64,000 nt of DNA from Prostheceraeus crozeri (taxonomy: Eukaryota > Platyhelminthes > Polycladida > Euryleptidae), in the NCBI GenBank assembly GCA_907163375.1, contig CAJQUW010001148.1, positions 62,001 through 126,000 on the forward strand, written 5' to 3'. The position numbers and the translations under genes were made by a program. This document shows, piece after piece, positions 50,401-60,514 of this stretch (position 1 is the stretch's first letter; the number at the start of each line of letters is the position of its first letter). The notes beneath the pieces were generated by a model. The model made no database searches and was not told the origin of the DNA. It worked only from the letters and a program-made list of their open reading frames with translations.

Positions 50401-53400
50401 TTATCAACAATGATTTTCATACATTTACCGTTGAATTTTCGATGAATTGGCATTTTTTCCGTCGATGAAACAATTTGTTGCATCAGAAATCTGCTGAAAT
50501 GTATTTGAAATGTAATAAAAGTTTAAGCGCAACTCGAAGGCTTTCCTGTCTGTTCTCGATAATGGCTATGGTATGAATAGTCGCAGCTTTCGGTACATTC
50601 CATAATACGATACTTGACTGTTCCAAGCATGGTTTTGAATATGCACAGTCAAGGCACATTTCCTCCTGGCTGAGTCAACCAAAATTTTAAATTTCATATC
50701 AGTGTAGCATGTCCACCCAAATGTATGCTCCTAGTCTGCTAAGTCCAAGTTCACACCTACAGTTGCACTGCACGTTCGATGTGTCGCAAATTTAACTTGA
50801 GTTGGGTGCATACAGTCAAGGACGTGAGTGCACGTCCTGGGAACTCGACAGGTTAGCGACTTTAAAATCCTGTATTTCAAAAAAAGGCCATATAAAGCTG
50901 TGAAATTATGCAATTCCTGAACATTTCTTGTGTAATTTCCATTATTAATTTATAACAGCCGACTCGATCCCGTCATCGCTCGCCAACCTCTAGTCTATAT
51001 AATCCGGGTGGTCATTGTGGCACATTATCCGAATGGCTACTCGAACGCATGATTGGTTCACTCATTAAAAAATAGTAAATTATAGTAAATAGTAGCTAAT
51101 TGTACCAGTTTATGAAATTAGTAGACACTGTCATCAAACTTAAAAGTTAAAATTGTTCAAACGTCACAGATATGATGCTGTTGCGCTTCTAGTGTAGCAG
51201 CAGATATCATCACCAGAATCGACTTATGCATTGCCATGTCATAATGTATTTTAACGTTCTATGTCATTGTTCATAATTTAAATTATAGCTGTAGGCTTCT
51301 TCATGAGCTTGTAAACATAAAAATATACTCAACAAACTCTTATAATAAGCCTTACCTCGTAATAAAATGTAATAGCAAATGTCTATCGTAATGGTGTGGT
51401 TCTTTTTCGCCTTACCTTCTACCATCTCGAAAGTATATATCTTTGTATGATTATGCGCTTTCCATATCGTGTGACGGCATTCGAAATAATGTATCAGAAA
51501 TCAATTGTTTTACAACTGGAAATTCTATAAAGTTGAACACGCAAGGATGTGGAGCAATTACCAGCTAACAGCCTGGCTGCTTACTAATAACGAATTAGAG
51601 TCAAGTGGTCTGATATAGCGTAACCCACCCTGCCTATCAACGCATAACATTTCATACCATGGTTGTCTGATAATGAAATCAGCTACTCATGCAAGAGAAT
51701 CATGCATTTATGTTGTATGAAGGGTGAAATAGGTGAAACATACCACAGATATCACCTTTAGAAAATTCAAGTTTCTATAGCAACAATTAACTTTGTGGAA
51801 GCCTAAGAACGTCTTCCAGATACTGTGTGTAATTGTTGTTGCAATTATGAGTTTTCTTTAACTTAGGTATCAAGATTGACTTAAAATTTTTAACTCACTT
51901 TCGTTGTGTATTCACGCAGCACCTGGATTATGTAGGGCATTGCGAAATCCATGATATTGTTCCTCCATGCATACTCCAAGACAACATCCGGCCTTAAAAG
52001 ATCGTAACACTGGAATAGGCAAGCAGCAAAACACTCTTTCAGACCTTCATTTAAGAACCAATCTAAAAGTTGCTCAGCAGCCTCAGTCTCTCTTGATTCA
52101 GCTGCATACATCATGGCATCTTTGTAAAGCTTATCCTTTTTACATAGATCGATAGATTGTGTCCATCTGTTGTTACCCTTGTAAAGGAATGCAGCAATTC
52201 GTCGAAATTCAAGTAGTTCGTGTTTCTCGAGTTCTTGGGCAAGAGCAATATTATCGAAATTGTCATAAGCTTCAATAGAGGCACGCACGCCTTGATAGTC
52301 CTCTTCTTCGATTAACAATTTGTTCAGCGCCTCATTTACAGTCTTATTATTGTGATTTTGCACATTACGAAGATATGGTTTCACAAGAGCAGTGTGATTT
52401 TCTTTAACGAAATAACTAACAGCGCGTGTGTGATCTAATCGAGGAATGAGCACATTCAAGAGGTCATTCAAAAGAAGAGGTCGATAATCGAGGTAGAATT
52501 TAATAGCTTTGTAGTACAGTTCTATGTTAGCGACTTTTGTAATGATGTCTTTGAAATGATTCTCTTTCCAGGCTTCTGAAGGATGGCTCATCATGGTTAT
52601 TATGGCATTGTCGTATTCTTCGTATTTATCGTACAAGAAAACAAGTTCAGGCCACAGATGAGCTTGTTCAGCAGCACGAAGAACCTGCAAAAATATGACA
52701 GAAAATATTTGATTTCGGGATATTTTCATACTAAACAGAAAATCTTAATTTATGAAATCCAAAATTTTTCCACTAATTTGTCTGGCAATCTGATTATTAC
52801 CGGTCAGTTAAACAAAATGAATTTCGAAATTTAAAGCTTACTTTACATGAAAGAAGCACCGACCATTATGATTAAGGAATGGCGAATACCGAATTATTTG
52901 ATGCGACAGGTGAAGTAAAGGGCAGATACTCATTGCTACAGCAGCCTCTACATTTTCGTAAGTTTCAATATTAGTGATTTCTATGGATTCGTTTATTTAT
53001 TTCACATATTTTACTTCAACCATTTCACTTTTTCTATTATAGAAACATGCTGATTGAATGTTATGCTGGGTTTCAGGGTTAATAAAATCCACCTCAACTG
53101 AAATAAAAACAGGGATTCTGAGATAGACCATGACAACAAGCTGGATGACGATTCCAAATGCACACATAATAGGCAGTTATTCGTTGATTGACACATGAAT
53201 GAATACTGATAATGACATGTATGAGGGGTGAAATAGGTAAAACACAGTTAAATTTTGCCTTTAGAAACATCAATTGATTTCGCGTTGATTACACAGAAAG
53301 GAGAAAAAATTCATCTATCTGATTAAAATTTATCAACGCAATGTGGCATCTTACAACTGACAGTGGTCAGTGAGATAGATATTGACCGTTGATGAAACTG

Positions 53401-56400
53401 ACGAAGTTAATAATGATAACATATATTGTAACCGGTGTCTAGGCCAGGAATTTTCAGCAAATTAAAGCTCACAACTGACAGAGTGTCCTCGTTCATCGCA
53501 CTTTCTAATTACCGGTTTCTCGGCGTCAAATTAGCATCCAAATTTTTCCGATGAAATTTATCTAAAATTGCAGCTTTAATAACTTGGCGATTTATAAATT
53601 GATTCCGTTTTCAGAAATCAGAGTATTAATAGTCTGAACGATCACTGCCAAAATTGGCTATTAAATTCATCAGGTAAAGCAGTTAAGCGTGAAGCTTAAG
53701 CTAAATCAGTTTCCATAAACGAAGTTGTGATTCATTTAAATATGCTTCTTTTTATTTTGATATCAACATGAATCACATTCAAAGTGATTCTATCATTGTA
53801 TACAAAAGTGCCGATTACTATCTGAAAGGGTCTCTTTGAAGAAGGTTATGGACCAGAGACGTTTGAGCACAACCAACGACATATTTACTTTGTAATTCAG
53901 GGGGAAAATATTCTGGAACCAATAATCATATTTTTAGTATATGAGTTCACATGTGTCAAAGAATGAACTTTATTGAATGATAAATTTTCACCACATTCGC
54001 GTGCGAGCTGGCCAAGACACTGGTTTAAATGCAAAAGACGACATGTATTTATGAAGTTTCGAAGCAATCTTACCTTTGGAATGTTAACGCGAGACCAGAA
54101 TAACTCAAGATGCTCCCTCATCTTTTCCGGTTTATATTTGGAATACAGAATCGCAAGCTCAGTGAACATACCCATATGTGCACGTTCGAGACCGAGGCCA
54201 GCCTCTAATAGCGCTATCAATTCTTCAAAGAATCCCCTGTTTTGATAATAGTTTATCAAGTCTTCCAGTTCATCAGCATGCACAACGATATGAAGGCCAC
54301 ACATTTGTGCCAAACGAAACTCTTCATTATTGAGACACGCGAAGCAAACTTCTTTCCATGTGCGAGTGCTGTTTGCCTTTCGGGCTGAATCAACCGCTCC
54401 TTGGTATTCGCCGAGATGAACAAGGGTGATAGCTAAACGAGCATAATTGCTAACATTGTTGTACAAAATTTTAGCTGACTCGTACATTTTGTTTTCAAAG
54501 CAGCGATCTGCAACAGCCGTAATATTAGCATGATTTGGGCCTGAAATAAATTCTTCCATGTCAGCTAAGCGATTTGTTTTAGCATAAGCGTAAACCAGTT
54601 CGGTCTCAACAAATGTTTCTCTCGATTTCTTGCGCGCCATTTGTAAATACTTCACCAAATCTTCCCAATTATCCCCATCTGAAGTATGAAGAAAATGTAG
54701 GTTGTTATCATAAGCGGCCAAATTGTACCATTAAACAAATGTCGCAAAAATCTTAAAATTGTATCTACAAAATTTGCAAATCACCTAATCTTCTGCAAGA
54801 TGTAGAACGAGAATAAGCACAAGAAACGAGCGGTTTTGCGGCGATTGACTGCCCCTCCCATCGATCGGCGCACACATGTCGAAAGACATGCGTAGGTAAC
54901 TAACCGTCAAAAGTTTTATCATTATCGACTCGTAATTAATTGGTACATGGAGTCATCCTAAACACTTAAATACTTTGGCATTTTAAAGTCGTCTTTGGCT
55001 CTTTCATTTGAAAGCACATATGTAGAGTTATAGAACATCGTTTTACAGATGCATCATAACGATGACTTGCAAGAAAATCATTATTGTGTACGTGTTATAT
55101 GTTGTATTCCATCCATAAATCACATCAATCACTTTTTTACGCTAACAAACAAGTTCAATCAATGCATTCAACCATTCGAAAACCAGAAATCAAGAAAAGT
55201 GTTCAGAGTCAAAAGATGATGAGCCTAAGATGCCAAAAAATAGTAATATTGAAAATTATAAATTAGGGGAAATGAATACAAATATTGAAAATTTCTACAA
55301 CGTATTTATAGGTCCCTTTAACAACAGGCGATACTTAAGGAATTCTGAGCAATGCTAATGGAGCAATGGCCTGAATCGCCCTCCAGTGCCCCACCCCCCT
55401 AACCGGAATCTCGATGCACTTCAAAGCCCCAAAGAAGTGCTGAAGACAGACATGGAATGGATTTCTGGAAATGCAAAAATACGAAATTTAGGAATTAATT
55501 CATTTAAATGGCACAAATGTAATCACATAATAATAATTGGATCAGTAATAGGAAAACGACGGATTTCACTCCTCAATAAGGAAAGCAACTAATTACTATA
55601 TGATAATTTTGAAACCCGACTCACACTAAAAGCCATTGAGTCCAACAATTTTACCCGAACCAGATTAGAAAATGCCAGAATCCGATCCAACCCGAACAAA
55701 TTAGATACGAAACCATTCATGATGTTATGAAAATACTCGTGTGACCTACAAGTTACCGTACTTAGGAATCCGGGTACTTTTTGAACTGTATAAAAACTTC
55801 ATCCCTCGAGGTTCAAATCGATCTATTTAAACACGCACTGCAGGTAGTCTTCAGGAAGGGCCATCAGCCAGATTTAATTATACTCTTCTCAAGGGATAAA
55901 CGCTGCACTGACTAATTCGATAGAACAGAAAGGATGACGAAGTAGTATGATGCATGTTATGAGATTAGAGGTTTACATCAAAGAAAAGTTAGCAAATACA
56001 AAGCGATATTGTCTATAACCCTGGCATTTATCAGCATATGCCATACTTTGACATGGACTGCATTTCATGATCGACACTTTACAGCAGTATCGTCGAATTA
56101 ATGAGTGCCCAACGTGAAAAGACATGGCTCATTGAAACAAGTAACCATCCAAGCACTTCTTAAGATTTTATTTACCGTTCACCAGCTTTCACATTTGTTC
56201 CAAACATCCCTTGATTCTGCTGTCGTTACATACCCCAGAAAGTTCTCTGACATCGATAACTCAAATTGAAGTGATGATATTTTGATGGTTTCGAAATTAA
56301 ATTATAGCACACCTTACGAAGTCGGGTGAAAGTCGCTTCATCATACTATTCATGATCAACCAGCTTCGATAAATAGCGACAAAGTAAAAAATCTGAAAGT

Positions 56401-59400
56401 GAAAATCTTCTGATGATGGCCTAAGACAGGGTGTCCGCGCAAATTTGAATGAAAATTTCCAGGTGTTTTCCAGGATTTCCAGGGTAAAATTCATTTTCCA
56501 GGTTTTCCAGGGAAATTTAACAACGGGGGGTTCAAATTTGAAAGAAAATTTCCAGACTTTCTGCAGGGAAATTTTACTCAAATACACACGTCAAATTTAT
56601 AAGAAAAATTCCGGGAAAAATCAACCCAAAGTTCTGTGACTAAGGAGCTTACACACCATAAAATTAATATGATTGAAGACAAAAATTTGATAAGTGACGG
56701 AAAATTGGTTGAATTTTTAAGGCGCAGGTGATTCCAAATAACAAATATCAATACATGCATCAAACGGCCACATTATATTTATAAAAAAATGAAAATATAA
56801 TCGATCGCAACAAATTTAAAGCTTGCGGACTGAGGAGAACTAAATAGAGAAAGAGTATAACAATAAATGTAACATTAACGGAATATCTGCTAAGTCCACT
56901 CTATAATAAAATGCAACAAGGTGAACGTCAGAGCGATGTCATTCAGATAAGATCATTTGAACTGAAGCATTGCAGCGTGAATCCGTGGAAGGTGGAAGAC
57001 CAAGAGCCAAAAAGAGGAACATAATGGCTGATGTGCTGCATATGCATGATAGTAATCATAATCAGTTTAAGAGAATGAAACATAGAAGAATTGACCGAGG
57101 AAAGCTCATTGGCACACGACGTGTCGGGAACAATATATCTGCATATTGAAAACCTACTTGAAATGTGTTTGAAAATATTCGATATTAGCCTAAATGAAGT
57201 TTATATGTTCAGCACCATTTTGCGTCAGCAGATTCTGCTACACGGCAATCAAGTGTGTAATAGCATTAATCCTAGATTACTGCTCCTAGTTCCACATACC
57301 ACACGTTAATGAGGGAATTTACAAATTCTAGTTCACCATACCGCGCAGCGTTTGTGAGGGAATTCACAGCTACTAATTCACCATACTGTGCAACGATTAG
57401 GAGTTCGACAACAGTTCACAGTTAACCATACCACGCAGCTCAGTCTCATTCATGTTGTATACGTTATGATAGGAGATTCCAGTTACTGAAACATTCTAAA
57501 AACAAAAAAATTGTATGCGAATGAAGGCTACAATTGTAACAAATAAGTAGAGACATGAAGAGCAAAATCTGGAAAAATAGAAAACACTTCAACCATAGAG
57601 TAAGTATGACTTCAACAGCTTGCAATAAGTGTTTTAATTAGTCTCAAAATTTTCAGGAGTTTTCCAAGGTAAAATTTCATTTTCCAGGTGTTTTACAGGG
57701 GGCGCGGACACCCTGCTAAGAGGAAGCCGAAATTAATGAAGCATATGAAATAACTAGCTACCGTCTTCTGTACTTGATTTCCCAACGAAAACTTACGGAT
57801 AAACCCTCCTGTACACTCTTCGCCACTTGTCCCACTGAACATCACAACCCAACTATATAAAGCACCTCTTCTCTTGCACACACAAGGCGCCTACACCATG
57901 TTACCTGTGGACTACCCCCGTGAGGTGTGCGGAGCTCATTCGCCGCTGGGAGCGAGCGATAGGCCCGCCCAACAGCTGACCTGGATCTCCTCCCAATAAC
58001 AGGGAGGGAGGGGAGGGGTTCACATCCCATTCTTTTGAATGTGCAAATTACAAAATTTTATTTTTCGCATAGCGTCCATTTTTTGAAGCGAGGTCATTTT
58101 AACTGACTTTCACAGATTTTCGTGTTGCGGAAATTTTCGCAGCTGGCCCGAGCACTGTAGGCCTAAATTGCTACCCTGAAAGTACCTTCAAAATGTAGTT
58201 TTCTTGAATAATAAATCATGATATTGAAGCACTAAAGTAAGCGTGCAACTTAAATTGAAATTCTGTTTAAGCAATATTCAACTGTTTTCCAAAGCAAAAA
58301 ATCTTTCTGATGTTGACGCTGCCTAAATTAGACGAAATTTCGAGTGTTTAAATTGTTCCAACAGCATCAAGCAAACTTCAAAATGCCTAGCGTAAATAAA
58401 AATATTTATGAAAGCGAACACGAAGAGGTATTTCATACTTGCAGAAATTACATTGGGAATAATGGAACAATAAAACATGAGCCAGCTCTCAGTACATCAG
58501 ATGTCAGAAAAACGGGAGATATAAATGGGCAACGTAACAATACAAAAACCATTTGCATGATACGGTTCGTTATTCTAGTGGTTGCCAATATGTATCGAAC
58601 TGAAGCTTATATGACCATAAATTGGCATATGCAGGATCATATAGACCTATATCTATTGCATGGTTACCGGTGCACATTGCCATAAATGTTGCGTATAAGC
58701 ATCTTCAGTTATGCCTGCACAACTTTGGGTGCACAAATTATTATTCACAACGCAGGACGTAAATCTAATTAAGGCTGCATTTGATCCTACTAGTTAATTT
58801 GGCGGATGTACACTAGAAAAGAAAGAAGCCTTAACGTCACTACTTTCTCATACTGGAGGCTTTTTTATCCGGATGCTATTCCTGTCGACTTCACTGTAGT
58901 GGTTCGACTTCTGGACGAAAAATCGATAGGACAAGCACGACTCTATATTGATTAACTTTTTGTATAACATTAAATATCTTTACTTTTCTAAAACTATTTT
59001 CAATCAAGAACTAAACCACTGTGTCACAGAGACAGAACACTTGGCGAATGCTCATTCGGTAGTCGAAAATTAATCGTAAGATAGTGTAAGAAAAAATGAC
59101 TCAATATCTCGATTGCGAATCAATCGTATACAGATTCAAAAATCGCTTCATTATGATAATTTGACCATTCGCATGGTGGGTCGTAAAAAGGGTAAAACAT
59201 GGAAATGATTTTATAGGAGCTTCGAACGATTTACAAAGACTTCCCAGGGCGGAAAATTGGAAAATTCCGCACATTTTTGGCTCATGAAACGCAGCCAGTA
59301 CAATCGTCACAAGCATGACGCCACATGAAATCATACGTTTGAAGAACACTCACCAGAAGCAGTTTGAACAACAGCTACATAATTGCTTGGATCACCGGCC

Positions 59401-59993
59401 TTGATGTAAGAGTCAATTGCTTCCTTTACAAATCCTTGTCCTAATTGAGCTTGAGCAAGCAAACTCCACACACCGGGCTCATTACAACGTTCGGCAAATT
59501 CATACGCACGGTCAAGATTATTGATGTTATCTATCAGCACTTGCACAGCTGAAGTATTAACCTCAAATTTCTTGAAAATGGCAAACGCTTCTTCATATAA
59601 TTCACTGGTTATAGCGATATTAGCAATATCTGGCGCATCATAATTGTCCAATCTATTGATGTAGTCCATCACACGAGTTCTATCTGCTTTGATTGCAGTC
59701 AGAATCAATAGATTTTGTAGGTTCCGATGGTCAGAAAACACCGAGCTGTCAAGGACGATCTTCTCAAGGAGTTCTATCAATTCGTTGGGCAAATCAGCAG
59801 CCATAAACGCCTTAACTGTGACCGAAATTTCTTCAGGATCTTGAGTCTCCGACAAAGCAGTTTGTACGACTTGATCGATAAGTTGTCGGCGAAATTCGTT
59901 AGCTGGCAACAGAACTTCTGCCCATAAATCTGGATCTTTCCTCCGAACAAGATATCGTGCTTCGCTTTTGAACAAGGAATTCTCATTGCACAC
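44254..59993 (-). CDS. CLTC: clathrin heavy chain, 3' half (five exons, 5' part off-window)
   Basis: Scaffold subunit of clathrin coats in endocytosis and trans-Golgi trafficking. Exons in coding order are 59354-59993, 54074-54678, 51899-52684, 48856-48940 and 44254-44408 (stop TAA at 44254-44256). All junctions have GT/AG sites and compatible phases, giving 756 residues. The protein is nearly colinear with vertebrate [94 protein letters not shown] and [19 protein letters not shown]. It covers the distal-leg CHC repeats, the light-chain-binding proximal leg, the trimerisation hub and a Pro/Gly-rich tail. The Hsc70 uncoating motif QLMLT of vertebrates reads PLMIT here. Upstream exons are beyond 64000. 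Introns of 1.4-4.7 kb hold several mobile elements. Confidence 0.97.
46530..47597 (-). pseudogene. DUF7869-like protein pseudogene in a clathrin intron
   Basis: Minus-strand segments in several frames read, in order: [79 protein letters not shown], and [20 protein letters not shown]. This is the order seen in a widespread family of uncharacterised invertebrate proteins that I know as DUF7869 (name from memory), where GHTFMSAD is the most recognisable block. The family's DNC..QNKN block was not seen here. Frame changes and stops show it is dead. The family behaves like a dispersed multicopy gene or transposon passenger. It lies antiparallel to nothing and on the same strand as clathrin, within the last intron. 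Confidence 0.65.
47572..47735. repeat. inverted pair around TTTGAGCCAACCCA
   Basis: CAGATTTGTTGGTGGGTTGG followed by CTCAAACGGACACC (47572-47607) is mirrored by GGTGTCCGTTTGAGCCAACC then CATCAACAAATCTC (47698-47733). The spacer is about 90 bp. A third, direct copy lies near 48215. Confidence 0.8.
47687..48480. repeat. two diverged direct repeats about 510 bp apart
   Basis: ATGAGGTGGGTC...GTGTCCGTTTGAGCCAACCC at 47687 and GGTGGGTC...GTGTCTGTTTGAGCCAACCC near 48200 are each followed by ACGATAAATTTGAT, CATTCCT and AGGAGAAATCCTGAAA words. Copies are diverged. Nature unknown; they may be the ends or tandem parts of an unclassified element. Confidence 0.6.
48856..48940 (-). CDS. CLTC: clathrin heavy chain exon (fourth in window, 85 nt)
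   Basis: Follows AACTTTTCAG and precedes GTAAGT. It reads [20 protein letters not shown] then EANPIVFN plus one base. It corresponds to VDKLDASESLRKEEEQ...PIVYG of vertebrates, the helical end of the hub. It was identified by phase and homology. Confidence 0.9.
49401..49454. repeat. short hairpin in a clathrin intron
   Basis: Arms TACCCGTACAGAAATGGGAG and CTCCATTTCTGTGCGGGTA, with one or two mismatches, flank a 15-nt loop. Too small to classify. Confidence 0.7.
50082..50312 (-). mobile_element. tRNA-derived SINE
   Basis: Minus-strand order: a tRNA-like head with an A-box region (TGGCCTTGTGGTAGTG) and a B box (GGTTCAAATC), then an unrelated body (GAGTGGTAAATGACAACTCG; GGCTCCGTACCTAATGTGC), then a short ATTT-repeat tail (CTATTTATTTATTTT). 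The T-arm does not pair properly, so this is not a functional tRNA gene. It lies in the clathrin intron 48941-51898, transcribed in the same direction as clathrin. Family unknown; target duplication not found. Confidence 0.65.
51899..52684 (-). CDS. CLTC: clathrin heavy chain exon (third in window)
   Basis: Starts after TTTTTGCAG with [20 protein letters not shown] and ends REYTTK at AAA|GTGAGT. 786 nt, phase 0 on both sides. It encodes the proximal leg and trimerisation region, including [20 protein letters not shown]. Confidence 0.95.
54074..54678 (-). CDS. CLTC: clathrin heavy chain exon (second in window)
   Basis: Starts after ATACTTCAG, completing Asp (G|AT), then [17 protein letters not shown]. 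It ends SRVNIPK at AAG|GTAAGA. 605 nt. The frame downstream of 54074 on the minus strand is intron read-through. Confidence 0.95.
56427..57715. mobile_element. 1.29-kb TIR element, hAT-like
   Basis: Perfect 14-bp ends CAGGGTGTCCGCGC and GCGCGGACACCCTG. CTAAGA abuts both ends as a direct repeat (56421-56426 and 57716-57721), 6 bp rather than the usual 8 of hAT. Subterminal TTTCCAGG/TTTCCAGGTGTTTT words are clustered at both ends, a usual hAT-type arrangement. No transposase frame, so it is non-autonomous. It sits in the 4.7-kb clathrin intron. Confidence 0.8.
57284..57440. repeat. minisatellite, about 44-bp period, 3-4 units
   Basis: CTAGTTCACCATACCGCGCAGCG-type units with GTGAGGGAATTCACAG recur at about 57284, 57328, 57372 and 57417 with moderate divergence. 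They lie inside the TIR element. Confidence 0.65.
59354..59993 (-). CDS. CLTC: clathrin heavy chain exon (first in window)
   Basis: Starts after TTATTTCAG with V-C-N-E-N-S and ends with a split Gly/Asp codon, TCT G|GTGAGT. 640 nt. It encodes distal-leg repeats ([38 protein letters not shown]). Confidence 0.95.
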
Positions 59994-60514
59994 CTGAAAT
60001 AAGACATTTTTCAATGACATCGCTAGCTTTACTTCAAAATACATGATGTTCACGTAATTCATCAATTCATTATCATACCACGTGAAGTAAATTGATGAAG
60101 CACTGCAAAATTTAATTGCCTGTTTTTAAATCACATGCAATCTGTGCCTCGGCAAATTTGTAAATCAGGATCAGGAACGCGTTGTCGTCAATAGTCAGTC
60201 AGTAATTCATTAACAAATTGCAACAAACATCGCGCATGAGGATCCTTGAATCACCCATATCTCATAAGTGCTGCTTTGAACATACATGGGGATACATCGA
60301 GAAAGCAGTCCTTTATAGTACCACAATAGCAACAGCTGTTGTGGGCATTGTGTAAGAATTTTAGTCTGAGAAACTCATGTGACCTGAATTTTGGATCAGT
60401 GAAGATTCTTTGCGAAGTTGAAGTTGTAAAGGAGGTATGTTTTCACAAGAAGCCAAAAGAAGAATCTATTGCAACGAACTCCTGCGTGTCATTAGCAGTG
60501 ACCTGAATAGGCCT

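Noticed and set aside
58344-58685. 113-codon plus-strand frame in a clathrin intron
   Set aside because: Antisense within an intron, with no recognisable domain or regulatory context.
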